Shown here one piece after another: positions 26,010 through 35,000 of a stretch of 64,000 nucleotides of DNA (position 1 is its first letter; each line of letters starts with the position of its first letter). The DNA is taken from assembly GCF_942548115.1 (NCBI RefSeq), contig NZ_OW824151.1, forward strand, positions 2,914,001 to 2,978,000, in the 5' to 3' direction. Made by a program: the position numbers and the translations under genes. Source of the stretch: Aeromicrobium sp. Leaf245. GTDB taxonomy: Bacteria > Actinomycetota > Actinomycetes > Propionibacteriales > Nocardioidaceae. The notes below the pieces were generated by a model. The model saw nothing but the letters and a program-made list of their open reading frames with translations, was not told the origin of the DNA and searched no databases.

Positions 26010-27704
26010 TCAGCCCGACGCCCGGAGAGCCCAGCTGCGCAGCAGGTCGACGCGCTGCTGCAGCTGCTCGACGGTGGCCAGCGCGGCGGCCGGTCCGCCG
26101 GCCTGCGACCTGAGCTGCGCGTGGGTGACGCCGTGGGGCTGCCCGGTGCGCCGGTGCCAGGCACCGACCAGGCCGTTCAGCTCGCGCCGCAGCTCGCTGC
26201 GCTTCTCGTGGGCGACGTCGGCGGCGGTGCGCGACGCCGCTGCCCGCGGAGCCGACGCGTGCTTGGACCGCTTCGCGCGCAGCAGCTCGGCGACCTGGTC
26301 GGCCTCCAGCAGACCGGGGATGCCGAGGAAGTCGAGGTCGTCGTCGTCCAGGGAGTCCGAGACGGCACCGGCGTACTCGCCGCCGTCGAAGAGCACGCGG
26401 TCGAAGTCGGCCTCGCTGCCGAGCGCCTGGTAGGTCCCCTGCTCCAGCTCGGCCGACGCCGACTCCCCTGCCTGGGCGCGGGCCAGCATCTCGGCCTCGG
26501 CGGCGAAGAGGTCACCCTCGTCCTTGACCGGACGGCCGACCACGTGGTCGCGCTCGGCCTCGAGGTCGGCGGCCAGACCGAGCAGGCCGGCGACGCTCGG
26601 CAGGAAGATCGACGCCGTCTCGCCCCGGCGGCGTGCTCGCACGAAGCGTCCGACGGCCTGGGCGAAGTACAGGGGCGTGGCGACCGTGGTGGCGTACACG
26701 CCGACGGCCAGACGGGGGATGTCGACACCCTCGCTGACCATGCGCACCGCGACCAGCCACGGCGACATCGACGCCGAGAACTCGGCGATCCGGGCGCTGG
26801 CGCCCGCCTCGTCCGAGAGCACCACGGTGGGGACCTCGCCGGTGATGTCGGCCAGGAGCCTGGCGTACGCACGGGCCGAGTCCTGGTCCGTCGCGATCAC
26901 GAGCCCGCCGGCGTCGGCGATGTCGCGCCGGACCTCCATCAGCCGCCGGTGCGCGGCGCGCAGCACCGTGGGCATCCAGGAGCCCTCCGGATCGAGGGCG
27001 GTGCGCAGGGCCTGCGCGGTCGCGTCCTTCGTGAGCGGCTCGCCCAGCCGTGCGGCGACCTCGTCGCCGGCGCGCGTGCGCCAGTGCATCTGCCCCGAGT
27101 AGGCCATGAACAGCACCGGCCTGACCACTCCGTCGCGGAGCGCGCGACCGTAGCCGTAGGCGTAGTCGGCCACGCTCTGCTTCGTGCCGTCGCGCTGCGG
27201 GGCGTAGGTGACGAACGGGATGGGGTTGTCGTCGGAGCGGAACGGGGTCCCGGTGAGCGAGAGGCGCCGGGTGGCTCCCTCGCAGGCCTCCTGCACCGCG
27301 TCGCCCCACGAGAGGGCGTCGGCGGCGTGGTGGACCTCGTCGAGGATGACGAGCGTCTTGCGGGCGTCGATGCGCACGCGGTGGCCGTTGGGGTTGACCG
27401 CGAGCCCGGCGTAGGTGACGCAGTACCCGTCGAACCCCGGCGGCATGGCACCGGCGAGCGCCGGCTCGAGCCGGATGCCGAGTCCCGACGCCGCCAGCGC
27501 CCACTGGGTCTTCAGGTGGTCGGTCGGGGTGACGACGACGATGCGCTCGACGACACCGCGGTGCATGAGGTCGGCCGCGATCGTGAGGGCGAACGTGGTC
27601 TTGCCGGCGCCCGGCGTGGCGACCGTGAGGAAGTCGCGCGGTTGCGTGCGCGTGTAGAGGTCGAACGCGTCACGCTGCCAGGCCCGGAGACGCTGGCTAG
27701 GCAT
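26010..27704 (-). CDS. DEAD/DEAH-box superfamily II helicase
   Basis: A 564-residue helicase. Walker A TPGAGKTT (about 30-37), DEVHH (122-126) as motif II, LTGTPFRSD as motif III region, and QAVGRFVRARR as motif VI. It resembles type III restriction/XPB-like translocases, but no restriction partner is present. The C-terminal third (about 400-564) is a charged helical region. It overlaps the DUF3039 gene by 8 bp; this pairing is recurrent in actinobacteria to my knowledge. Confidence 0.88.
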   Translation of the reverse strand: MPSQRLRAWQRDAFDLYTRTQPRDFLTVATPGAGKTTFALTIAADLMHRGVVERIVVVTPTDHLKTQWALAASGLGIRLEPALAGAMPPGFDGYCVTYAGLAVNPNGHRVRIDARKTLVILDEVHHAADALSWGDAVQEACEGATRRLSLTGTPFRSDDNPIPFVTYAPQRDGTKQSVADYAYGYGRALRDGVVRPVLFMAYSGQMHWRTRAGDEVAARLGEPLTKDATAQALRTALDPEGSWMPTVLRAAHRRLMEVRRDIADAGGLVIATDQDSARAYARLLADITGEVPTVVLSDEAGASARIAEFSASMSPWLVAVRMVSEGVDIPRLAVGVYATTVATPLYFAQAVGRFVRARRRGETASIFLPSVAGLLGLAADLEAERDHVVGRPVKDEGDLFAAEAEMLARAQAGESASAELEQGTYQALGSEADFDRVLFDGGEYAGAVSDSLDDDDLDFLGIPGLLEADQVAELLRAKRSKHASAPRAAASRTAADVAHEKRSELRRELNGLVGAWHRRTGQPHGVTHAQLRSQAGGPAAALATVEQLQQRVDLLRSWALRASG

Positions 27705-27978
27705 CGGAGCCGGAGTCGCCTTCGCCGCCGGGCTGCATGCCGTCCCAGATCTCCTTGCACTCCGGGCACACCGGGAAGCGCTGCGGGTCCCGGCTGGGGG
27801 TCCAGACCTTGCCGCACAGGGCGATGCAGGGGGTCCCCATGACCATGGCCTCGGTCAGCGTGTCCTTCGGGACGTAGTGGCTGAAGCGCTCGTGGTCACC
27901 GTCCTCGAGGCGCTCGTCGCCACGCTGGTCGGTGCGCTCGTCTTGGACCGTCTGGGTGCCGCTGCCGAAGAATCCCAC
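27697..27978 (-). CDS. DUF3039 zinc-ribbon-like small protein
   Basis: A 93-residue protein with the DUF3039 core ERFSHYVPKDTLTEAMV, ALCGKVWTPSRDP and FPVCPECKEIWDGM; Cys residues in ALCGK and CPEC suggest a zinc site. An ATG at 27987 is in frame but overlaps TACGAT, which lies 7 nt before GTG 27978, so the GTG is chosen. It directly precedes and overlaps the helicase and may be its partner (inference). Confidence 0.85.
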   Translation of the reverse strand: MGFFGSGTQTVQDERTDQRGDERLEDGDHERFSHYVPKDTLTEAMVMGTPCIALCGKVWTPSRDPQRFPVCPECKEIWDGMQPGGEGDSGSDA

Positions 27979-28057
27979 GTCGCACATCGTAACGGCTCCG
28001 CCACGACGTCGAGGCCCCCCACGCGCCGGCGGTGGCCCCTGCACCCGACCCCGCAGG

Positions 28058-28618
28058 TCAGTTGCTGGAGGGGTCGTCCGGGAACGTGGCCCAGAAGCGG
28101 ACGTCGTCGTCCTGACGACGCAGCACCTCGCGCCAGAGCGTCTCGGGCACCGGCGAGAGCACGTCGTCGTCGCGCGCCTCGACCACGAGCCAGGAACCCT
28201 CGGCCGTCTCGTCCTCGAGCTGGCCCGGCCCCCATCCCGCGTACCCGGCGAAGACCCGCAGCCCTCGCAGGCTGCCCTCCCGGGGCAGCGGGCCGTCGAG
28301 GTCGACCAGTCCGACCCGACCCGCCATGGGTCGCCACCCCTGCGGAGGCGTCGGCCCGACGTCGGCCACGGCTCGCACGCCGACCGCCAACGCCGAGTCG
28401 GTGGCCACGGGGCCACCCTCGAAGAGACAGTCCGGGGCGTTCACGGCCCGCCCCCAGGCGGGGAGCACGTCCTCGACGTCGGCGTCGAGCGGATGGTTGA
28501 GGATCACGCCCAGCGCGCCGCCGTCGTCGTGGTCCAGCAGCAGCACGACGCTGCGCAGGAACGGACCCGACTCGATGGCCGGGGTGGCCACCAGCAGCTG
28601 ACCGCGCAGCGACTCCAT
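28058..28618 (-). CDS. YqgE/AlgH family protein
   Basis: A 186-residue protein of the YqgE family (UPF0301). It has the typical GQLLVATPAIESGPFLRSVVLLLDHDDGGALGVILNHP opening, LFEGGPV, and FAGYAGWGPGQLEDE. Molecular function is unsettled; AlgH is linked to transcriptional control in pseudomonads. Start ATG 28618 is only 17 bp from the divergent MerR start. Confidence 0.92.
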   Translation of the reverse strand: MESLRGQLLVATPAIESGPFLRSVVLLLDHDDGGALGVILNHPLDADVEDVLPAWGRAVNAPDCLFEGGPVATDSALAVGVRAVADVGPTPPQGWRPMAGRVGLVDLDGPLPREGSLRGLRVFAGYAGWGPGQLEDETAEGSWLVVEARDDDVLSPVPETLWREVLRRQDDDVRFWATFPDDPSSN

Positions 28619-28623
28619 GCCTC

Positions 28624-28630
28624 TATGATG
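28624..28630. promoter_or_regulatory. Overlapping divergent -10 elements (YqgE and MerR genes)
   Basis: TATGAT (28624-28629, top strand) is 6 nt before the MerR ATG at 28636. CATCAT (28630-28625, bottom strand) is 6 nt before the YqgE ATG at 28618. The entire space between start codons is 17 bp, too short for leaders with ribosome sites. Confidence 0.55.
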
Positions 28631-28635
28631 CCCGC

Positions 28636-29475
28636 ATGCCTGCGCCGGAGGACGGAACCGGGCCCGCCGACGCCGACGGGTCGCCGCTGACGGCCGTCTC
28701 CGAGACGCCCGGACCCGACGAGGAGTTCACGGTCGACGAGCTCGCGGCGCGCGCGAACATGACGGTCCGCAACGTGCGTGCCTACGCCGCGCGCGGTCTC
28801 ATCGACCCGCCGCGCCTGGAGGGCCGCACCGGCTACTACCACCGCGGGCACCTGCAGCGCCTCCAGCTGGTGCGTGACCTGCTCGACCGTGGCTACACGC
28901 TGGCGGCCGTCGAGAAGGCGGTGCTCTCGAGCCCCGCGACGGCCACCGCCACCGCGCTCGACCTGCTGCACCTGCTCGACGAGCCGTGGAGCGACGTCGA
29001 GCCCGAGCTCATGAGCCGCGACGCCCTCGCCGCGCTGGCCCACGTCGACCGCGACGACGCACTCATCGACGCGCTCGTGGAGTTCGGCCTCGCCGCGTGG
29101 GTCGAGGACGACCACGAGTCGGTGCGCCTGATCCAGCCGGCCATCGTGCGCAACGGCGCCGCCGCCGTGGCCCTGGGGCTGCCCGCCAACGACATCATCG
29201 CGCTGTTCCCCCTGATGCAGAAGAACCTGCGCGCGATCGCCGACGCGTTCGTCTCCAACGCGGTCGCGGCGATCGCCCAGCCCTTCATCGACCACGGACT
29301 TCCGGCCGACGAGGCGCCGGAGGTGCTGGGCGCCATCGAGAAGCTGCTTCCGGTCGCCAGCCAGGTGACCTACGCGATGTTCCGCCACGCGCTGGCGGAG
29401 GCGATCGACGCGGAGATCGGCACCCAGCTCGACGAGGTCGGCCTGCGCGGCCGCGAGCGACGCACGCGTCACTGA
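28636..29475 (+). CDS. MerR-family transcriptional regulator
   Basis: A 279-residue regulator. After a disordered acidic start, the MerR winged HTH lies at about residues 32-100 (FTVDELAARANMTVRNVRAYAARGLIDPP, GRTGYYHRGHLQRLQLVRDLLDRGYTLAAV). A long helical effector domain follows, with no obvious metal-binding cysteines, so an organic or protein signal is more likely. It is divergent from yqgE across a 17-bp gap. Confidence 0.88.
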   Translation: MPAPEDGTGPADADGSPLTAVSETPGPDEEFTVDELAARANMTVRNVRAYAARGLIDPPRLEGRTGYYHRGHLQRLQLVRDLLDRGYTLAAVEKAVLSSPATATATALDLLHLLDEPWSDVEPELMSRDALAALAHVDRDDALIDALVEFGLAAWVEDDHESVRLIQPAIVRNGAAAVALGLPANDIIALFPLMQKNLRAIADAFVSNAVAAIAQPFIDHGLPADEAPEVLGAIEKLLPVASQVTYAMFRHALAEAIDAEIGTQLDEVGLRGRERRTRH

Positions 29476-29512
29476 CGTCGTCCACGACGGCGCCGCGCCG
29501 GGGAAATCACCC

Positions 29513-29544
29513 CGCCCGCGCTGGAGGGAGGGAACGCGCGGGCG
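29513..29544. terminator. Hairpin between convergent genes
   Basis: CGCCCGCGC (29513-29521) and GCGCGGGCG (29536-29544) form a perfect 9-bp stem with a 14-nt loop, between the MerR stop and the stop at 29566. It is a likely bidirectional terminator. Confidence 0.5.
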
Positions 29545-29565
29545 AGGTGACGTGCGGGGACCTGC

Positions 29566-30096
29566 TCAGGCCGCGAGGGCGTTGCGCAGGCGGGTGATGA
29601 AGGCGCTGGTGCGGTTCTCCGAGCCCCCGTGCAGCGGGGGCATCGACTCCACGCTGGGGTACTCGACCTGCTCACGGGCCCGCGAGACGAGGTGCTCGCC
29701 CTGGCCGACCAGGTCGGGGTGCCAGCTGGAGACACCGGCCGAGACCGCGAGCAGCGCGCGCTCCTTGGCGAAGGCCTTGGCCAGCTCCGGCCGGTCACGG
29801 TGGGCGTCGAGCAGCGCACGCGCGCCGGGCATCTCGGCGGCGCAGGCCACCCAGGCCTCCACGGCCACGGTCGCCGGCGAGTCGCCCTCGAGGACCGTGC
29901 GGTCGAGCTCGCCGCTGAGGCGCTGGTACCAGGCCATCTGGACGTCGAAGAGCAGGGAGAGGTCGTCACCGAACGCGACGCGCGCGTCGGGGACCGCGTC
30001 GAGCAGCTGGTCGGCGGTGTCGTGGCGCCGGCGATCGGCCAGGGCCAGGACCTCGCGGAGGGCGGACTTGCGACGGTTGTAGGCATCCCAGGTCAT
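29566..30096 (-). CDS. Unrecognised 176-residue helical protein
   Basis: No family recognised. The protein is helix-rich, opens MTWDAYNRRKSALREVLALAD, has no signal or membrane segment, and a basic C-terminus (RTSAFITRLRNAL). ATG 30096 has AAAGGAG 8 nt upstream, a clear ribosome site, in contrast to many leaderless neighbours. Its promoter region holds a 32-bp symmetric operator and a TetR gene lies divergently, so it is likely TetR-controlled. Confidence 0.7.
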   Translation of the reverse strand: MTWDAYNRRKSALREVLALADRRRHDTADQLLDAVPDARVAFGDDLSLLFDVQMAWYQRLSGELDRTVLEGDSPATVAVEAWVACAAEMPGARALLDAHRDRPELAKAFAKERALLAVSAGVSSWHPDLVGQGEHLVSRAREQVEYPSVESMPPLHGGSENRTSAFITRLRNALAA

Positions 30097-30131
30097 GGAG
30101 GTGCTCCTTTCGGGGGACCGTCGTGCGAGGG

Positions 30132-30163
30132 AACATACCCTCGGTACGTACTTTGAGTATGTT
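30132..30163. promoter_or_regulatory. Tandem 13-bp operators in a 32-bp dyad
   Basis: AACATAC (30132-30138) and GTATGTT (30157-30163) flank a central GTACGTAC (30144-30151). It contains two adjacent RTACYNNNRGTAY sites (30135-30147 and 30148-30160). TATGTT -10-like hexamers occur at both ends in opposite orientation. It lies between the 176-residue protein gene and the TetR gene. Confidence 0.6.
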
Positions 30164-30232
30164 GTATCGGCGCAGGTCAGGCAATCCCAGCGGTTGTGAG
30201 GCTCACCACCCCCCGTGCGTAGGATGGATCGC

Positions 30233-30895
30233 ATGAGCAGCCCCGCGAAGGTGCAGAAGAAGGTGCTCCGCGCCGCCCGGAGCACGACCCGCCGCACCGG
30301 CTACTCCTCGAGCACGAAGCGTGCGCTCCTCGACAACGCCACGCAGCTGTTCGCCGCCCACGGGTACGCCGGCACGTCGCTCGACGAGGTCGTCGCCGCG
30401 GCCCGCGTCACCAAGGGCGCGCTCTACCACCACTTCCCCAGCAAGCTCGCGCTCTTCGAGAGCGTCTTCGACCGCCTCCAGGAGTCGGCCACGCGCGCCA
30501 TCGAGAAGCGCATCGACACCGTCGACGACCCGTGGGAGCGCGCCCAGATCGGGCTCGAGGGCTTCCTCGAGGTCTGCCGCGAGCCGCAGTTCCGCCGGAT
30601 CTGCCTTCAGGAGGGCCCGGTCGCCCTGGGCCACGAGCGCTGGGTGGTCGCCGAGCGTGCCGCGTCGTTCGGCATCGTCAAGCGCACCGTCGACGCCCTC
30701 CTCGACGACCTCGGAGGCGCCGGCGAGCTGAGCGAGGCCTACGCCGCGATCTTCTTCGGCGCGATCCGGTCGAGCTCGGAGTACGTGGCCGACGCCGAGG
30801 ACGCCGACCAGGCCGCGGCCGAGGTGCAGGCCTCCATCAGCGGGATCCTCGCGGGCATGCGGCTGCTGCCCTCGCTCGCCGATCCCCCGGCCTGA
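30233..30895 (+). CDS. TetR/AcrR-family regulator
   Basis: A 220-residue regulator. A basic N-terminal tail (VQKKVLRAARSTTRR) precedes the HTH (about 27-75), with TSLDEVVAAARVTKGALYHHFPSKLALF. The C-terminal domain has QFRRICLQEGPVALG, seen in TetR proteins with a TetR_C_33-like domain. ATG 30233 has TAGGAT 7 nt upstream. It is a candidate for binding the RTACYNNNRGTAY operators here and near 39.8 and 41.7 kb. Confidence 0.9.
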   Translation: MSSPAKVQKKVLRAARSTTRRTGYSSSTKRALLDNATQLFAAHGYAGTSLDEVVAAARVTKGALYHHFPSKLALFESVFDRLQESATRAIEKRIDTVDDPWERAQIGLEGFLEVCREPQFRRICLQEGPVALGHERWVVAERAASFGIVKRTVDALLDDLGGAGELSEAYAAIFFGAIRSSSEYVADAEDADQAAAEVQASISGILAGMRLLPSLADPPA

Positions 30896-30897
30896 CC

Positions 30898-30944
30898 AGC
30901 CCGAGCCTTCTCCCCCGGCCCGTCGACGGGCGCGGTGTCGGGCT
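30898..30944. terminator. Bidirectional hairpin between TetR and DUF3048 genes
   Basis: AGCCCGA (30898-30904) pairs with TCGGGCT (30938-30944). A nested perfect palindrome GCCCGTCGACGGGC lies at 30918-30931. It sits exactly between two convergent stops. Confidence 0.5.
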
Positions 30945-31984
30945 CAGCCGACGTCGAGCGCGCCGTCGCCCTCGGGGACGAGCTCGATCCACGTCTTGCC
31001 GGGCGTGACCCGCACGGGCGTGCCGTCCTTCGCCTCGAACGTGATCGTGGAGTCGTTGGACTTCTTCGTCCACGTGGTCTCGAGGGCACCGTCGGCCGTG
31101 AGCAGCACGGCGCGGCCCGAGCCCTTCATCTTCGTCTCGGGCACGGGGTTGCCGGCCGGGTCGGTGTAGCCGGCGTCGCCGACGTCGGCGAACATCACGA
31201 CGAGCGTGTCGGCCTTGAACTCCTTGGCGGCGTGCCCGTTGGTGCGCACCCAGGTGTCACCGTCGCGCTTCCACTGCGTGGTCGAGAAGGGCGAGAAGCG
31301 CACCGACGCGGTGGAGGCGGGCGTGGGCCTCGGCGCTGCGGAGGCGGACGACTCGGGCGCGGCGGACTCCTCGGCTGCCTCGGACCCCTTCACCGGGGTC
31401 CAGGAGAGGTAGGGGCCGGGGATCGGGGCGACCTTGGCCGCCTTGTCGAGACGCTGCAGGTCGATCAGTCGGTTGTACGGCCGCACCTTGGCCGGGTCGC
31501 TGCTGAAGCCGGCAGCGCCCTCGTCCTCGGAGAAGACGGTGATGCCGGCCTTCTTGACCTTGCGGATCGTCCCGGAGGCACCACCGGAGGCCACGATCTG
31601 GCCGGCCACGGGAGCGGCGATGCCGATGTCGGTGGCGCGCATGGAGCGCACGTGCCCGACCTGGTCGGGCAGCTCGGAGTAGTAGAGGGCCGCGAGCCGC
31701 GTGAGTCCCCCCTCCACGAGCTCCTCGACGACCAGGTCGGCCTTGTCCAGCGCCACCTGGGGTGCGCCGTTGGCGGTGTTCTCGATCTTCACGACGAAGA
31801 CCGGGTTGTCCGGCGGCCCGTCCGGCAGGGCCTCGCCGGTGACCGGCGAGACCTGGACGAGCTTCGCCCCGGCACCCTTGGAGGCCTCGGGCTCCGCCTT
31901 GGGCTCGGAGTCGGACGAGCAGGCGGCGAGCACGAGGCTCGCGGCGACGGCAGGGACCAGCACGGCGACACGACGCGACAGCAT
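30944..31984 (-). CDS. DUF3048 lipoprotein
   Basis: A 346-residue lipoprotein: the signal ends LVLAAC with Cys22, followed by an acidic linker. The DUF3048 N-terminal domain shows VVKIENTANGAPQVALDKADLVVEELVEGGLTRLAALYY and VRSMRATDIG; the C-terminal domain has FSPFSTTQWKRDGDTWVR. Family is common on Gram-positive surfaces; function unknown (YerB in Bacillus). ATG 31984 follows CATGCT by 6 nt; divergent from lhr. Confidence 0.9.
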   Translation of the reverse strand: MLSRRVAVLVPAVAASLVLAACSSDSEPKAEPEASKGAGAKLVQVSPVTGEALPDGPPDNPVFVVKIENTANGAPQVALDKADLVVEELVEGGLTRLAALYYSELPDQVGHVRSMRATDIGIAAPVAGQIVASGGASGTIRKVKKAGITVFSEDEGAAGFSSDPAKVRPYNRLIDLQRLDKAAKVAPIPGPYLSWTPVKGSEAAEESAAPESSASAAPRPTPASTASVRFSPFSTTQWKRDGDTWVRTNGHAAKEFKADTLVVMFADVGDAGYTDPAGNPVPETKMKGSGRAVLLTADGALETTWTKKSNDSTITFEAKDGTPVRVTPGKTWIELVPEGDGALDVG

Positions 31985-32072
31985 GCCGCCAGCATGCCGC
32001 ACGCCGGACGCCCTCCGCGGGACCGGGGCCGCACGACGCGCAGGTGTCGGCGGTGGCTGCCACGATGGACCG

Positions 32073-35000
32073 GTGTCCGACCCGTCGAGCGCCCCTGCAC
32101 CGGGGAGCGATCCACTCAGCACGGTCGCGCCTGCCACGCGGGAGTGGTTCGAGGGTGCGTTCTCCGCCCCCACGCCGGCGCAGGCCGAGGCCTGGGCGGG
32201 CATCGCCGAGCGCAAGAACGTCCTCGTCGTGGCGCCCACGGGCTCGGGCAAGACCCTCGCGGCGTTCCTGTCCGCGATCGACCGGCTGCTGCACGAGCCG
32301 ACGCCCGAGAAGGAGCGTCGGACCCGCGTCCTGTACATCTCGCCGCTCAAGGCGCTCGCGGTCGACGTCGAGCGCAACCTGCGCTCGCCCCTCGTCGGCA
32401 TCACGCAGGTGGCGGCGCGCCGAGGCGACACGTTCTCCGACGTCCGCGTCGGCGTGCGCTCGGGCGACACGTCGGCACGTGACCGCCGCTCGCTGGTCAC
32501 CAGTCCCCCCGACATCCTCATCACCACCCCCGAGTCGCTCTTCCTCATGCTCACGTCGGCGGCGCGCGAGACCCTGCGCGGCGTCGACACGGTGATCATC
32601 GACGAGATCCACGCCGTGGCGGGCACCAAGCGCGGCGCCCACCTGGCCCTGTCGCTGGAGCGGCTCGACGACCTGCTCGACGAGCCGGCCCGGCGGGTCG
32701 GGCTCAGCGCCACGGTCCGCCCGCACGACGAGGTCGCCCGGTTCCTCGGCGGACGGGCGCCGGTGCACGTCGTGGCGCCACCGTCACCGTCGCGCCTCGA
32801 GCTCGACGTCGTGGTGCCGCTCGACGACATGACCGAGCTGTCCCGGCCCCCGTCGACCGACGCCGACGAGGTCGTGCGCGACGAGGGTTCCGGGGCACGC
32901 TCGATCAGCGACCCTCTGCAGGACGACAACGGCGGCAGCATCTGGCCGTTCATCGAGCACGACGTGGTCGAGCGCATCCTGTCGGTCCGCTCGACCATCG
33001 TGTTCTGCAACTCGCGTGGTCAGGCCGAGCGGCTCACCGCCCATCTCAACGAGCTGTGGTCCGACCGCGAGGCCAGGTCCGAGACCTCCGGCGGCAGCCG
33101 ACTCCCGCCCGCCTCGGTCGGCGGGGTCAGCGGCACCACCTCGGGCCGCGGCAGCGTCGACTCCCGCGACCCCGACGACGTCGGCGCCCTGGCCCGCGCG
33201 CACCACGGCTCGGTCAGCAAGGAGCAGCGAGCGCTCATCGAGGACGACCTCAAGTCGGGTCGGCTGCGGTGCGTCGTGGCCACGTCGAGCCTCGAGCTGG
33301 GCATCGACATGGGCGCCGTCGACCTCGTCGTGCAGATGTCCACGCCGCCGTCGGTGGCCAGCGGGCTGCAGCGGGTCGGCCGCGCCGGCCACCAGGTGGG
33401 CGAGGTCTCCCGTGGCCTCGTCTACCCCACCACCCGACACGACCTCGTGGGCGCGGCCGTCACGGCCGAGCGGATGCGCGAGGGTGCCATCGAACGGTTG
33501 TCGGTGCCCGCCAACCCGCTCGACGTGCTGGCCCAGCAGACGGTCGCCGCCTGCGCGCTGGAGCCGCTCGAGGTCGAGGCCTGGTTCGACGTCGTCCGTC
33601 GCTCGGCCCCGTTCGCCGCGCTCCCCCGCTCGGCCTACGAGGCCACGCTCGACCTGCTCGCCGGTCGCTACCCCTCCGACCGCTTCGCCGAGCTGAGGCC
33701 CCGCGTCGTGTGGGACCGCGACGCCGGCACCATCACCGGCCGTCCCGGCGCCCAGCGCCTCGCCGTCACGAGCGGCGGGACCATCCCCGACCGCGGCCTG
33801 TTCGCCGTGGTGCTGGCCGACGGCATCGACGAGGGGCCGTCGAAGCGGGTCGGCGAGCTCGACGAGGAGATGGTCTACGAGTCGCGGGTCGGCGACGTGT
33901 TCGCGCTCGGCGCCACGAGCTGGCGCATCCAGGAGATCACCCACGACCGGGTGATCGTCACCCCGGCGTTCGGCGAGCCGGCTCGGCTCCCCTTCTGGCG
34001 TGGCGACGCCGCCGGGAGGCCGGCCGAGCTGGGCGAGGCCATCGGCGCCTTCGTGCGTCGGGTCAGCGAGGGCACGGCTCCCGAGCACCTCGACGAGCGG
34101 GCCCGGTTCAACCTGATGGCCTTCCTCGACGAGCAGCGCGAGGCCATGCCCACGCTGCCCACCGACCGCACGCTCGTGGTCGAGCGCTTCCACGACGAGC
34201 TCGGCGACTGGCGCGTCGTGCTGCACTCCCCCTACGGACGACGCGTGCACGCGCCCTGGGCGCTCGTCGTCGCGGCCCGGGTGCTCGAGCGGTACGGCGT
34301 CGACGGGTCCGTGGTCGCCACCGACGACGGCATCGTGGCCCGCATCCCCGACACCTCCTCGCCCTGGGCGCCCGACGACGCCACGTCCGGCCCCGGCGGG
34401 GGTTCCGGGCCGTGGGCGGAGAACGGCACCGACGTGCCCGGGGCCGACCTCTTCGTCCTCGACGTCGACGACCTCGAGCGCGTGGTCACGGCCGAGGTGG
34501 GCGGGTCCGCGCTGTTCGCGTCGCGGTTCCGCGAGTGCGCGGCGCGCGCCCTGCTGCTGCCTCGACGCAACCCCGGCGCACGCGCCCCGCTCTGGCAGCA
34601 GCGCCAGCGCGCGGCCCAGCTGCTCGACGTCGCGCGTGAGCACCCGGACTTCCCGATCCTGCTCGAGACGGCGCGGGAGTGCCTGCAGGACGTCTACGAC
34701 CTGCCTGCCCTGACCACGCTCGCCGAGCGGGTGGCGCAGCAGGAGGTGCGGATCGTGGAGGTCGAGACCTCGACCGCCTCCCCGTTCGCCCGCACGCTGC
34801 TGTTCGGCTACGTGGCCACGTTCCTGTACGAGGGCGACACGCCCCTCGCGGAGCGGCGAGCAGCCGCGCTCTCCCTCGACCCCACGCTCCTGTCGGAGCT
34901 GCTGGGCCGGGCCGAGCTCCGCGAGCTGCTCGACCCCGAGGTGCTCGAGCGCACCGAGGCCGAGCTGCAGCGGCTCGCCGACGACCGCCGCCTCAAGGGC

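Noticed and set aside
26010-27978. Restriction-modification or phage-defence island around the SF2 helicase
   Set aside because: No methylase, nuclease or other defence gene is adjacent; the helicase/DUF3039 pair looks like an ordinary actinobacterial locus.
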